In this document: positions 22,979 through 34,094 of the stretch, piece by piece
Layout: each line of letters opens with the position of its first letter
How positions within the stretch are numbered: the stretch's first letter is position 1
Assembly (NCBI GenBank): GCA_039545315.1
Contig: BCIM01000004.1
Coordinates: forward strand, 248,001-312,000
Direction of reading: 5' to 3'
DNA length: 64,000 nucleotides
Origin: Kondoa malvinella
Taxonomy: Eukaryota; Basidiomycota; Agaricostilbomycetes; Agaricostilbales; Kondoaceae
Notes under the pieces: model-generated
The model's database searches: none
Seen by the model: only the letters and a program-made list of their open reading frames with translations
Told to the model about the DNA's origin: nothing
Position numbers and translations under genes: made by a program

Positions 22979-24080
22979 ATGACAGCGGAACCCCTCTACC
23001 GTTCTTCTCGCTTGGAACCTATGCCGCCTACCTATGATGACAGGTCGGATAGGTCTTCTATCATCAGCACGGCTACTACCTTGAACTCGGCAGATATGCC
23101 TCGTCCTGCCTTTCTGAGCGGTGAGCTTGGCGATCTTTGATGCTATGGTTTCGCTGATATTGTATCGATGTAGCCTTTGGTGACGAACACCGTCGAGCGT
23201 CAGCCATTTCGCTCAATGAAGACGAATATGTAAGTCTGCACCTTACTTAATAGCAATTGCCTCTTGCTCATGTACAATCTTGCGACAAGGGTTGGTCAGG
23301 CGCGGCATCAGGGATTCACGAAAAGAACCGTCGAGTCAAGAAGGGCTCTGGAGGTCGAGTGGAAGTTCATGACCGCCCAGGTGAATTTTCTCTGTCTCCG
23401 ACGCTGTCTACATGCTCATCATTGGACTCAGATGCCAAAGTCCCCACCAGCGACCCGCTCTCCGATGTTCCTCTACTAGGCAAGAACTCTTCTCCCCTCG
23501 CTCGTGTACCAACAACAGAAGAAGTGCCGGAAAAGGAAGGCACTTTCAGCAAGCTCGTTCGGAAACTTAGCAGAAAGTCGTCGAAACCTGCTTTGCGCCA
23601 ACGCAGTGTTTCATTCGATTCTTGGACAACTGCAGAAATAGGTCGCGTACCTACCGCTGCTGAACTGGACAAGATTAAACTATACGTTGCTCCTGAGTCG
23701 GCAAAGTGAGCTTTCGGTCTCACTCAACTCACATCAAACTAAATGTCAAACGCAGTGTGAAGAATGCACCAGCACTCAGTTCTTATCCACCCCGAGCGAG
23801 TCTGCAAGACCTAGTCAGCGGTCAAAGCAAGCCTACTCGATCCATCACAGTCAAACAAGCTCGTCTAAACTATTCTAAATCCATGGGCAACAAGTCGGAC
23901 CGTAGAAGCAGATTGATGGCTGAACCGTCAGAGGCAAAATTACATCGGAGATCTGCTAGACAAAGTCGCGTGCCGGAAGGTTGGGCTGCTGCGCCGAAGG
24001 ATGAGTTCGTGGAGGTGAGTTCTGCTGTTCTTCGTCTCCGGACTGGACCAGGAGCTGAGGTTCTTGAGCAGAAGCAATAA
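22979..24080 (+). CDS. unrecognised basic, Ser-rich protein
   Basis: ATG at 22979 (MTAEPLYRSSRLEPMPPTYD) sits just downstream of a TATA-like TCTATATATACAC. The first exon ends FLS and a short second exon reads AFGDEHRRASAISLNEDEY. The main exon carries RVEVHDRPGEFSLSP, VPTTEEVPEKEGTFSKLVRK and IGRVPTAAELDKIKLYVA. A last exon (ALSSYPPRASLQDLVSGQ, then RRSARQSRVPEGWAAAPKDE) runs to a stop at 24080, though a GTGAGT at about 24016 may start one more intron. The protein is mostly disordered and positively charged, with repeated VPT(A/T) motifs. I know no family, and function is not inferred. Confidence 0.6.
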
Positions 24081-24404
24081 GATAGATCAGTTCGGGGAAG
24101 GTCAGGTCGTCTGTGTGCGGCGTTCGTGAGGAGGACAATAGCAGTATCGTTGTATCATCGCATTTCGTATTCCACCTCGAGATCTGGCAGGATGTTCTGC
24201 TTAGGTGACTGTGTCGCCGCAACTCACATGATACAATACCAGTTTTTTTGGCTTATTCTTCTTGGCTTATCAGCAAACGTCCATCATCTATAAAGAAAGG
24301 CTAATACTATCTTCTCCAATCTGTGTCCTTTGATCAAGCTCGAGATCTCACTGCCCCAGCAAGTTGCATAGCAAGGAGCAGTCACGCTCGCATATCTGCA
24401 CGAC
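24081..24404. other. intergenic stretch, no gene seen
   Basis: It contains the 3' end of the preceding gene and the presumed promoter of the NIF3-family gene. There is a T-run near 24242-24249. The minus-strand open frame here overlaps the preceding coding exon and is not supported. Confidence 0.5.
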
Positions 24405-25250
24405 ATGACAAACCTACGGCAGCCAGAGCTGATCAAGTACATGAACGAGCTGCTACCTCCTGCAGCTGAACACCTTCCTTTGATCTACCATACAAGCCGT
24501 ACTCGTCCGCCAATTGATCAAGTCATTCTATCCATCACGCCAACTCAAGGTCTTTACCCTAGTTTGAAGCCTTCCTCTGCTGTCTTTCTGCATCGTCCTT
24601 GGGGTTTGGATCGATCTAGGCTGTTTCCATCTACTGTCGTTCTGTCTTCGCATCAGCGACTCGACGAACTGCTCACGACTGGTTGGAACAAGGCTTTGCT
24701 TTCTCGGCTAGGTCTTGATGAGCCGTATAGCGATATCACGGGCTACAAGCAGGATCCGGAGCGGAGGATGGGATTAGTCGGATCAGCTTCAGGGTCATTG
24801 AGAAATTGGGTTGATAGGATAGAAGCGGAATTCGGAGGCAAGGAAGGCGTAGTCGGAGTGGAAGAGGACAAGGAGGTCAAGGCTCTAGCGTGTATGAACG
24901 CTTTCGACGGTCCGATCGTTCAGCGAGTCCTTGAAGCAGCAAAGGCCGACCTGAATGCCGAACCTCACGAAGTACTTTACCTGACTGGCGAGACTCGCAA
25001 AGATGGTCTCGAGCTGGCTGAACAGCTAAACATGCCAGTCTTCTTCGCTGGTCACCGTCGAGCTGAACTTTGGGCAATCAACTATATCGCGCATTATCTG
25101 CAGGAGCGTTGGCCTGGCTTGCATACAAGAGTCATCGATGAGCCGGAAGAGCCCAGAGATAACCAGAAGCCCAGATCTGGCAACGCAAAGTCGACGAAAC
25201 CGCCTGATCAGCATTCTGCTCAGTCCGGAGACAAGGAAGCGGAAGCTTAA
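24405..25250 (+). CDS. NIF3 / GTP cyclohydrolase I type 2-like family protein
   Basis: An intronless gene of 281 codons. The motifs HRPWGLDRSRLFP, VVLSSHQRLDELLTTGWNKA, ALACMNAFDGPIVQRVLEAA and MPVFFAGHRRAELWAINYIA fit the NIF3 (NGG1-interacting factor 3) family. These proteins form toroidal metal-binding oligomers, and their conserved His/Glu residues bind two metal ions. The terminal GH-x-x-x-E pattern (GHRRAE) corresponds to the family's C-terminal metal-binding motif. The biochemical role of the family is not settled. The C-terminus is a charged, disordered tail (EPEEPRDNQKPRSGNAK). The lack of introns in a window this intron-rich is noticeable. The ATG at 24405 is the first in frame. Confidence 0.72.
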   Translation: MTNLRQPELIKYMNELLPPAAEHLPLIYHTSRTRPPIDQVILSITPTQGLYPSLKPSSAVFLHRPWGLDRSRLFPSTVVLSSHQRLDELLTTGWNKALLSRLGLDEPYSDITGYKQDPERRMGLVGSASGSLRNWVDRIEAEFGGKEGVVGVEEDKEVKALACMNAFDGPIVQRVLEAAKADLNAEPHEVLYLTGETRKDGLELAEQLNMPVFFAGHRRAELWAINYIAHYLQERWPGLHTRVIDEPEEPRDNQKPRSGNAKSTKPPDQHSAQSGDKEAEA

Positions 25251-26544
25251 GAACTGCAATGATGCATGGGGCCACGTTTGCGAATTTACGCTGAATTGGC
25301 TTGCAGGGTCTGTTCTGCAAGCGCTTGATCGGCTTGTTAGTCCAAAATCTTTAAGCCTTCTGCCTGTCCGCTAATCTGCCTTCCAGGTGCTCGTCTACAC
25401 ACTCTATGATCCATAATCTACAGCCCATATCACAGTCCGAGCGCTGTTCGCTGATCATGTCCTGTCACACACGATCATCCGAGCGAAAGCGCTTGTTTCT
25501 GAAGAAGGCAATCGAGATCGGGCTTATCCAGCTGGAAGAACTTTCGGGCGTGCTTCAGTCAAGGGCAAGGAGTTAGGACAAGATGGGCAATTGAGTGCAG
25601 TAAGGACGGGTAGGCAAAATTCAGGTTGTACATTTGAAAACAGGATACAAAGTTGTCATTACACCGAGTCCCGTTTCAGCCTACCACGTCACTGGAAGAA
25701 CTGCTTGAGGCATTGAGATGTATGAAACTAAGTAAGCCATGTTAGCAAAGGAACTGAAGCGGATAAGACAAATCAGAAATAGCTAGCCAAAAGCATTCCA
25801 ACGCTTTATCGTCCCAACGTGCTGACTTCTCTGTAATCGGCGAATCCAGATACAACCATGCACTGTGAGTCACAGCCACAATCCCAACCTCGCAAACCGA
25901 AGGGCCCAACGTTTGCACGAACAAAGGGGATGAAGCCCAAATGCACCGCTTAGTCTCTGACTGCCCCAACCGGCTTACTAGTTTCCCTCTCCATTGACTA
26001 TGGTGAGAGGTAATCCGAGCAAGACAAAATTGTTTCGATTCCTCATGGCAATTGCGCTTATGCAGTCATTGATTGCTTGCTGGAACGTCCAAGGGCTATC
26101 GGCTGTAAAGACCATGGATATAGGTTCGACCCTGCTAAAGCCGTACTAGCCCCCAGAATGTGAAGTTTGCGCAAGATCAAGGTGACGCTGGGTGTAGGTA
26201 TGGGAGGAGAGCTTACGAGAAAGAGGCAAAGAGAGGAGGGTGATTCGGTGGAGAAGAGAAATAGCAAGGAAGCCGCGGTTTTGTGCACCAATTGGTCGAA
26301 AACCAACTCATTTCCGACTGACCATAGCTGGTTCAGGAAGGTTTCTATCTCTGGAAACTGGAATACGGAAAGAGAATGCGACGATAGAGCGTATCCTGTA
26401 GACTATCCTGTTGTTGCGCACAGGAATAGCAGCCGGAGAGAAAAGAACAGCAGGAAAACAGCAAGTCGCCAAAGTTGACCGATACGACTATATTTGCAAG
26501 CAACGCTTCATCAACAGTACATCCAGCTCTTGCGATGATAAGAC
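25251..26544. other. 1.3 kb intergenic stretch with one possible tiny secreted-peptide gene
   Basis: No conserved protein was seen on either strand. Scattered frames of 60-100 codons (for example plus 26167-26478, minus 25742-25969) have no motif and look like chance. The only suggestive item is the short frame at 26000-26149, listed separately. Confidence 0.5.
26000..26149 (+). CDS. possible 49-residue secreted peptide
   Basis: ATG at 26000 opens a 49-codon frame. Its basic start (MVRGNPSKTKLFR) and hydrophobic core (FLMAIALMQSLIACWNVQG) look like a cleavable signal peptide with a possible site after GLSA. The rest is only about 14 residues, to a TAG at 26149. A GT at 26123 and CCCCCAG at about 26156 could form an intron that swaps the last residues for a Cys-containing end (ECEVCARSR). 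There is no homology evidence. It could be a small secreted protein or a chance frame. Confidence 0.3.
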   Translation: MVRGNPSKTKLFRFLMAIALMQSLIACWNVQGLSAVKTMDIGSTLLKPY

Positions 26545-27107
26545 CTAGTGGATGTTGTTCTTGTGGTGCTGTAAAACGATCCAGTGCTCAGCAATCTCAA
26601 TAGGCAGACGAGCGCAAAGTCGAATTACCTTCAAGTGCATGTTGTAGTCAATGGTGTCTGTATATCATGTGAGCTCAAAGTAGAGCACAGAACAAGAGCT
26701 ACTCACAGCCAATGACAAACAAGCCGAGAATGGCATGAACCTATTGCTCTGTCAATACCTTGACTCCTTCTTGAGGGCTATATACGCACAATTGGAGCAC
26801 CGCTGCCTTTCTCAAAGTATCTCTGCCTGTAGCGAGCAAAGATGTCTGCTCCAGCTGAGGCTTTTTGTGCCGGACCTTTTGGTAGCTGTTGAAGACAGAC
26901 TCCACAATCAGCGTTGCACCGAATAGCAGGACCATCTACTCACGCGAGAGTAAAAGTCGACGACCTGGGTCATGCGTGCTGCTGAAGTCGCAGCGCCGAT
27001 AGCAGAGGGCGAAGCGATTTTAGGTGGAACGAGGTGTCGAAGTCTGTTGTTCGCATTCTATGAGCTCTGCATATTCCTAGACCTGCTCAGAGTCCGACGC
27101 ACGCCAT
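26545..27107 (-). CDS. ATP17: mitochondrial F1Fo-ATP synthase subunit f (Atp17)
   Basis: Subunit f is a small single-pass inner-membrane protein of the ATP synthase peripheral stalk and dimer interface. Five exons give a 95-residue protein. ATG at 27107 (MA) is joined over a 58-base intron to LRHLVPPKIASPSAIGAATS and AARMTQVVDFYSR. Then come LPKGPAQKASAGADIFARYR, QRYFEKGSGAPI, VHAILGLFVIGYTIDYNMHL and the end KHHKNNIH. The PPKIASP start, YRQRYFEKGSG and GYTIDYNMHLKHHKN are hallmark fungal subunit f sequences. Length matches the family. No exon is longer than about 100 bases, so the gene is invisible as a long open frame. There is no separate presequence beyond the first residues. Confidence 0.93.
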
Positions 27108-27351
27108 GACTGATTGCTCTGTGTTGGAAGATGGTCGCTTGAACAAAACAGGAAATACTGGCAGAAATGCAGACAACGGCGCAGTCAAAATGGCAGAAAT
27201 GAGCTTTCATCATGCTATGAGATTCAATACTTGTTATAATCAACTACACGAAATAGCACACAGAGAGAAGCCTTCTTCCTCCTCTTCTCATAAAAAAAAC
27301 GGCAAATAGTACAAAAACAAACGATACAAACCCCCAAGGTGAGAAGAAAAG

Positions 27352-30300
27352 CTACTGTCCAGTAAGTTGAGCTTGGCGTACGAGACTTTCGACGAATCGC
27401 TCTTGCTCGTGTGCTGTCGGTCTTCGTCCAGCTGACCATCGGATGGTGTTGGCGACAATGCTCGCCATAAGTGAAGGCGAGATGGCTGCTGGTGCTTCCG
27501 CTATCGTCTGCGAGCCTTCCCTGCATAGGAAAGGATCTTCAAGCAGTTCCGGTATCGTGCTTCGTTTCTTGCTTTCGAACCGCAGGCAATTCCGCATCAC
27601 TCGAAGAAGGTCGTCTTCTACTCGAGTCGCTAGTTCTGGTCGCTCTATCCCTTCTCGTGTCTTGGGTACAGCATGCGAAGGAAAGTCGATCTGGTAGAGT
27701 GGGTTTTGAATGGCAATCATCTTTTGGGGTAGATTCCGAAGTTGGCCGAAAGGTGTTGAGCCGTATACAATCTGGTAGAGAATGCAGCCAAGTGACCAGA
27801 CGTCTGAAGGTCGACCCATCTGGATAAGAGATCAGCTTTGCAATACAAGAGGGCGCATCCGTGATTTACCTTCATGAGCCGTTCACCGCGAGCTCCCATG
27901 CCACTATCGCAAAGCGCTTCAGGTGACATATAGTTCGCAGTACCAATCTGCAAGCTACCATCAGCATCAATCAAACGCTTGCAAGTCGGACTGACCTGCT
28001 GATCACGAGCAATATTTGTCGTATCACTCGGAATAGCTTTGGCGATACCAAAGTCGATGAGCTTGAGCGCACCCTTGACAAGAACAAAGTTGGCAGGCTT
28101 GAGATCTGTATGTACGATGCCAGCGTCATGCACTACTTTGACTGCTTCGAGCATCTTCCCGATCATATGTCTGTCAGCTGTGAACAAACAGCAAACGATT
28201 CAACGACGGACCTGTTCCCAGACGTGTCGCACAAAGTTCATACTGACCGTCTTGCCAAGCTTCTCTTGTAAGAGCGAATTCAGATCAATCTCGCCAATTT
28301 CCAAAATCTGTCCAAACCATCAGCTATCTTTACCCTTCGAGGTTGTGTCAAATTCACCATGATCAAGGTCCTCTTCGCCTCATTAACTTCCGCATCAACC
28401 AATTGAATGATCCGATCATGACCCCTCAACCTCTTCAACAGCTCAATCTCGTTACAAAACGAATTGTACGTTTCCAAATCGCCTTTACCCAATTCGACCC
28501 TTTTGAGCGCAAAGACTGAATGATCCCGATCCGTTACTCGATACACGCGGGAAGAGCCACCTTTGCCTAATAATGCAGATCGTAGGTATTGTTTCCCATT
28601 GACGGTCATGTGTGTCGCTTTACGGGCTGGAGCTTGTTGCGGCTGCTGTTGTTGTTGCGGCTGAGAAGCAGGTGGTGCGGGTAGAGGCGCTGACGGAGCA
28701 GGGTGTGATGGCTGTGAAGGACCGGGAGGTTGATCAGGGAGGACATTGAATTGGTTCTGTTCTGGCGGTGAAGGAGAGTGTGCGCGAAGAGGGACGACTC
28801 GATCTGTTGCTGAGACTTGATGTTGACGAGCGGGTAATTCAAGCAGAGGTGCACGAGGTGCTGCATAGACGTGATGATCTCTTTTAGAAGCAAACGAAAG
28901 GTCATTCGGTTTCTTAGGGGCCGGTGCAGAGACTTGTATATTTTCAGACGAGAACTTCAACGTATCAGACTTTCTGTTTTCTTGAGGTTGAGCGGTCGGA
29001 CTACTTTCCTTCAAAGCGGGATTGGATTTGGTGAAATGCAAAGGAGCGGTACCGGCCAAACGTCGACCTGCATCTTCTCTTGCTTGATCCCTTCTCGAGT
29101 CAAACGGCCTTCGTAGCATGTCTGAAGAAGCTCGACCGACTGGTTCGGCGGTAGGTGAAGATCGAAAAGTGTCGAAAGAAGCTCTTCCAGCTAATGTCTG
29201 TACTGGTTCTATTGATGTTGAAGATGTGGAAGGAGGAGATGTAGGAGAATTGCGATTGTGACGGAAGAGCGAACCATAAGGTGGAGAAGGACGACGGGCA
29301 TCCCGAGCTGGAACAGGCGGAGGAGAAGGCTCTTCCTGGTTCGAATTGACAAGTGATGCAGCTTCCAGTCTGTTCTGAAGTCGAGAAGATGCAAAGATAG
29401 GTCGCATAGTATCCATGCTCGGTCGAGGTCCGTCCATCGAAGGTCGTTCTTCCGAAGTCTGGCGCTGATGATTCGGTACGAGCTGTACTCTTTCCATACC
29501 CCGAGCCAAAGCAAGATCTTCAGGCGATGCAGAGCCAGAAGCAGAGTGATAGCGATCTTCTGGACCTGCGAAGCGAAACAACGCTCAGCAAGTTGACCTC
29601 GCTTGAGCATGCAGTCTGCTCACTTTTGTCACTCTCAGAAGCGTCTATGCTACTTCCATGTGCATCGCTACCTTCTTCACTGGGTGAACTCTGATCCGTC
29701 ACCCTAGCCCGACCAGCTTTGCGTAGAGTCGAAGTTGTGCCATCTTGCGCACGTGTTTTGAGCCTGAAAGCAGATCTGAAGCGTTTGCTAGACTCGTTGA
29801 GACCGCCTGCTAGATTGACTGGACCGGGTGTGGACTTGATGTAATGGTTTGTTTGGTTGAGAGGAGCGGTATCGAAGGAATTTGTTTGGTGAAGAGGTGG
29901 ACGAGAAGAGGACGGTAAGTCATGGGTAGACTGCTGTGGTGATTTGTATGCCTGTACACGCTTCGTTAGTCCTCGTGCAAGTGAATGGGATGATTGACTT
30001 GCAGCAAACTCGTCAATCCCGTCCAGATCGCAAGCTTCTGCGCTACTTCGCTTGCCGTTAAGGGATGACTTTTTGCTATCTTTTCCACCACTACCATTCC
30101 TCGTCAAGCCAACAAGCGCTTCTTTGCTCTTATTCCAGCTAGACAGTCCGAGCGAGCCTAAGCCCGTGGCCGAACGTTGATGACCTCTACTTGAATTGAG
30201 TTCATTGGCCGACATGAGCGGTTTGTAAGGTGAAGCAGAACCATCTTCGCTATGTCTCGCACGCAAGGGAGGATGCGACGACTCTTGATGCAATTGTTGT

Positions 30301-30593
30301 TGATGCGAAGTTGATTTCTGCAATTGCCTGCCTGAAGCAGAAGACAAGGACGAAGCAGAGCCAGAAGAAGGTAAAGCAGGTGTAGGACTTTGTTTGTTTC
30401 CGTATTCTTTCATAAATTCTGACATGAACATGGGAGGCTGCACATCTTCGCCGTCGTCTGATTGGGTGGGCGATTGACCATATTGCTTGTTGAGCGATTG
30501 ACTTGATGCGCTACGAGGTGTGAAGCGAGATACTAAGCGAGTAATGCGTGAAGACGAAGCAGGGCCTGGCGTTTCTGGGAGAGCCGTAGTCAT
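27352..30593 (-). CDS. MPS1: dual-specificity spindle checkpoint kinase Mps1 (TTK)
   Basis: Mps1 phosphorylates kinetochore Knl1/Spc105 to start the spindle assembly checkpoint and also acts in spindle-pole duplication. ATG at 30593 ([20 protein letters not shown]) opens a disordered N-terminal region of about 650 residues with many SP/TP sites and Gln runs. The kinase domain starts [20 protein letters not shown] (glycine loop), with FALKRVELG (catalytic Lys). After an intron comes [19 protein letters not shown], the family's characteristic IDLN segment. [13 protein letters not shown] (catalytic loop), [12 protein letters not shown] (DFG), [31 protein letters not shown] and [18 protein letters not shown] follow. 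The end is [10 protein letters not shown]. At least four introns are in the kinase half. Confidence 0.93.
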
Positions 30594-31055
30594 TTTTATT
30601 CTGTCTTGTTATCTGAAAGGGACGACTGTTGAGGACGGTGAATGCATGAGCTCTGAGACCGTTTGGCAGCTGCTGTGAATTTGAGGCTCGCTCCCTAGAG
30701 AGAAGATGGACGAAGGTCGATAACAAAACAACAAAGATCACGTGATGAGTGCTTGGATGCTCTAGACCTCCGGGATGTCCTGTCGCTTCGAACTTAGAAT
30801 CTGGCAGCGCTCTCTTTACCCCATAGTGCTGTCCCATATTGAGGCTCTCATCCGACTTTGCATTACCTGCAGCTGAGACACACTTGCAAGAGATAGCACA
30901 GCGAATTTCGCAAACTGTTCAAGGCGGAAACAGCTCTTCCCAAGATCAACACTTGGGACAAGCTCGTCTTTGCTGCTCTTATAGCATAACAACCACTTAT
31001 CTTTCCTAGCGCTCTCGCTGCCTTCTCCCGCAGCTCCAATTCTTCATTCAAGGCC
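30594..31055. other. divergent promoter region between MPS1 and an unknown gene
   Basis: 460 bases upstream of both neighbouring start codons. I see no third gene. The frames crossing it are short, lack an ATG or overlap MPS1. Confidence 0.5.
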
Positions 31056-31931
31056 ATGAGCAGCCTCTGGCCATTCACAGTACATGCCTCTGATCACATT
31101 GCATACACGATCAGGACTACCCAAGCTGGTTCTGTGCCATATTATATCTGTGATCTGAATCCAGAAACATGGCCCAGCGAGACTTTGCTGCGAGCGCAAC
31201 TGTCCCCAGAACTGGTCGGAGCTTTTAGGGTTAGGCTTCTCCTCTCTCTCCTAGGATATCATAAAGCTGAGGTGTGAACTCAGCAATACAATGCAGCCGC
31301 GAATAAATGCAAAGAAGCGCAAAGCCCGAATAACACAATAACATGGGACGATATGGCCTCTATGCGGAAGGACTTCAGGGATGATACGAACGAGAGGTTA
31401 TTAGCGGCTGCTACTCGTAAGGCTTACAGGGAGTAGGTAGACTATACTGGGCAAGAAGACCAGTCGTATCATTACACCAACATTGGGCACATTGGCTTGA
31501 ATTACCTGAGCTCTGGTGAGGTCTTCGAACGTTCGACTTTGGGTGTTCACAGAAGCTCATTCGTTCCGGTCATCAGGATCGATATCGAGGCAAGAATGGC
31601 ATCGAGATCAAAGGATGCGTTGTTGCTGGTGAATGCTCAATTCTGGCAGCATGTTTGGAATCGCTCGCGATTTCTTTACAGTGAGCACAACATATTGGTA
31701 ATCCGTCGCATTGCTCGGGTTTCGCATGCAGGTGCTATGTTTGCTTTGTGGTTCAGCAAACAGCCTACATTGTTTGCACAAGTGAAGAGCTTCTTCTTTT
31801 CACCTGCTCGTCAAGTACAGGAAGAAAAGATACCACGTCTGCCAACCGTCACCTCATCTTCTGACTCTGCCTATACCTCTAAAGAAGGAATGGAATCCAC
31901 TACAGCTAAGCAGAAAGACAAGCTAGCGTGA
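31056..31931 (+). CDS. unrecognised five-exon protein, 221 residues
   Basis: The exons 31056-31229, 31284-31396, 31441-31515, 31577-31680 and 31732-31931 join in phase over introns of 54, 44, 61 and 51 bases, all GT...AG. This supports a real gene. The product starts MSSLWPFTVHASDHIAYTIR and continues NPETWPSETLLRAQLSPELV, QYNAAANKCKEAQSPNN and MRKDFRDDTNERLYWARRPV. Next is VSLHQHWAHWLELPELW, formed across the third and fourth exons, then NAQFWQHVWNRSRFLY, AMFALWFSKQPTLFAQVKSF and a Ser/Lys-rich tail. It is rich in Trp, His and Phe. There is no signal peptide and no motif I know. The family may be fungus-specific. Confidence 0.65.
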
Positions 31932-32107
31932 TTTTCGCACACAGCGAATAGTTTCTTCTTGTTTACAAGGTCTACACCAGAATAAATGAGCTGGGGAAAC
32001 CGCGCGTGCAATGCTTTGAACGGAGCTGAACGCTGTTTTGCAATTTTTGTTTGGTGAATAACACACATTACATCCATCTCCCAACCACCTACTCCCCCAC
32101 AGAGATG

Positions 32108-32982
32108 CTACGCAGCAGGTATTGCGCCTTGACAGACAGGCAATAAGCGCCATGGTCAGTGATGTGTCGCGATAAGAAAACAAACCTAAGAAATCCTCTT
32201 TGATTGTCCCTGTTCATGAGGGAGTCAGACTACATCCGAGAGATGTAGGCGAGAGCAGACGGACCTATTGCAAAAATCTCGGTCGCGTCTACTCGCGTAC
32301 CGACAATCTTTAGCCGAACTTTTGTGCCCTTTTGAATCTGGTTTTCGTCTTCATCTTCATCTGAATTCCGCGGTGCAAAGCATGGTGGATTCGCAGAAGA
32401 GTTGAAGACCATGTTGGGTGGTATTAGCTGTCAGCACGGCTCACGAAAATGAGATATAACCTCAATTTTCCATAGACGGACTGACATGTGTTGATACGAA
32501 TACTTGTAGCGGCCCAACATCCGCAAAGAAACCCATCTAGACATAAATGAGCATGGAATGCACAGAAAGATGCAGGACTGACTTTGTTCACGTTTGACAC
32601 AACGCCTTCTAGCACTTCACCCTTGAAAGGTCGATACACTATAGCCTTGTAGTGTACGTCGAATTCCGCCATCTGTACATTAAGCCATGCATGAGCACAG
32701 TCGGCCTGCGCTAGTGATGCCGACGCACCCCGCTTCCAGGCATGATTGACCCAGATCCGACATTGCTGATCGATAGCACCGAGATAATGTAGCCATGCTT
32801 GCCTGTACAAGTCCCTTCTACGTCTGCGTGGACTTTGGTGTATAGATAATTTGAAGTAGATGGTCCAAAGAACGATGGATGTAGATTGATTGTGTGGGTA
32901 AGTTCTTTCTGCAAACCAGCAACCTTTGACATCAATACCTCTGTCAAGTTACCAGTACGGTTATACTGACGATAAAGAACAT
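32108..32982 (-). CDS. RPB7: RNA polymerase II subunit Rpb7
   Basis: Rpb7 pairs with Rpb4 to form the stalk of RNA polymerase II near the RNA exit channel. Seven exons give about 170 residues, the usual length. MFFI (ATG 32982) joins [20 protein letters not shown]. Then come [40 protein letters not shown] and [20 protein letters not shown], followed by [11 protein letters not shown] and [17 protein letters not shown], in the S1/OB domain. [40 protein letters not shown] and [11 protein letters not shown] complete the core, with a short end AIPAA. The six introns all keep phase. There is an insert of acidic residues ([12 protein letters not shown]), as in other fungal orthologues. Confidence 0.95.
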
Positions 32983-33188
32983 TGCCAAGCGTCCAAAAAG
33001 CCCTCTTGCCCTTTTACTACTTCACCAAGAAGCAGCTTTATCTTGAACCTCGCGAGAAGCGCACAAGAAGCAGGTTTCACAGAAAGTCTAAAAGCGACTT
33101 TCGAAAACTAGTGCACAACCAGTGTTTCAACATCTGGACACTGGAGCAAAGCGCATGTATTCGCTTAGCCCGTACATTTTGATTGGCC

Positions 33189-33685
33189 TCAAAAGGTCGA
33201 AAACAACACCAAGTCAATGAGTTCTTTCCAATTGTCGCAAGAAGTAGCCACCGTGTCGTAGTAGGTACACAGCAAGGATCCAAGTCGTTCCGCGTCCTTT
33301 TGAGAGAAGACCGCCTTTTTCGAATAGATCTGGCCTGACCGCACGGAAACGCGGTATGGCCAAAAGATGAAAAGAACGGAACAGAGGATGCGAATGAACG
33401 CTGGTATAGGGTATTTGGTGGCAGGCTCGAGGAACGGCCTGGCTGTTGTTGGAAAACCTTTGACGAGCTTGATCAGCCTTCATGTCATGGCCTGTTGCGT
33501 TGATGGCGTTATATTCATCTTGCACTTGCCCTTGGAGATACCCTGCTTGCCTCGGAATTGCAGAAAGAGGGCCTCGTCAAGCTTTTTCGGCGGAACTTTG
33601 CAACGGCAAGAAATTGCTTCAATAGTCGTGTTCGCGTGTTTGAAAGCTGTGCTTGTCGGTCTTCAGAACTCTCGCATGAATTCAT
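33189..33685 (-). CDS. possible small gene with unresolved exons, unknown product
   Basis: A minus-strand ATG at 33685 gives MNSCESSEDRQAQLSNTRTR and then LLKQFLAVAKFRRKS. Downstream two different frames are open over 33200-33470. One reads QVQDEYNAINATGHDMKADQ. The other reads KLVKGFPTTARPFLEPATKY, FIRILCSVLFIFWPYRV and TVATSCDNWKELIDLVLFST, ending in a TGA at 33189-33191. The second looks more protein-like and holds a hydrophobic segment. I could not fix the splice joins and recognise no family. It could also be noncoding, or partly the leader of RPB7 (start 32982). Confidence 0.35.
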
Positions 33686-34094
33686 GTTGGCGCTGGTCAC
33701 TGGTTGTTAGCCTTGCTACAGTTTGACAAAGCCAACGCATGCTTTCCGACATGTCCAAAACCTATGTTCAAGCAAGTCACAGCTGCAGTGTCGTATCAAG
33801 ACCTTTATGTAGCTCTGGCACGGCTGATACTATTACGACCCGTCGCAACGGTTTTCTATCGTATTACAAGACTGTAACCTATCCGAACATCATTGCTTGC
33901 ACCTGTTAGAGAGCTGCCACATGTCTATACTATGCTTTGCAGAACTCTTGAATCCATGCATGATTCCATGCAAAAGTCACCGACATGGCCATCTCTATCC
34001 CTTTGTTCGATATGACAGCTGTTCGCTGATCGACTTCTCTTGCTATTTGCAATTGACAGCTAGCTGCCAGCCACCTCTTCTTTCATCTAGAAGC
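33686..34094. other. intergenic stretch upstream of the duplicated-module gene
   Basis: About 410 bases, presumably promoter for one or both flanking genes. No coding exon was seen. A plus-strand frame crosses it but has no upstream ATG or motif support before 34095. Confidence 0.45.

Noticed and set aside
26100..26150. A tRNA-like GGTTCGACCC motif
   Set aside because: No matching acceptor stem, D-arm or anticodon arm could be folded around it.
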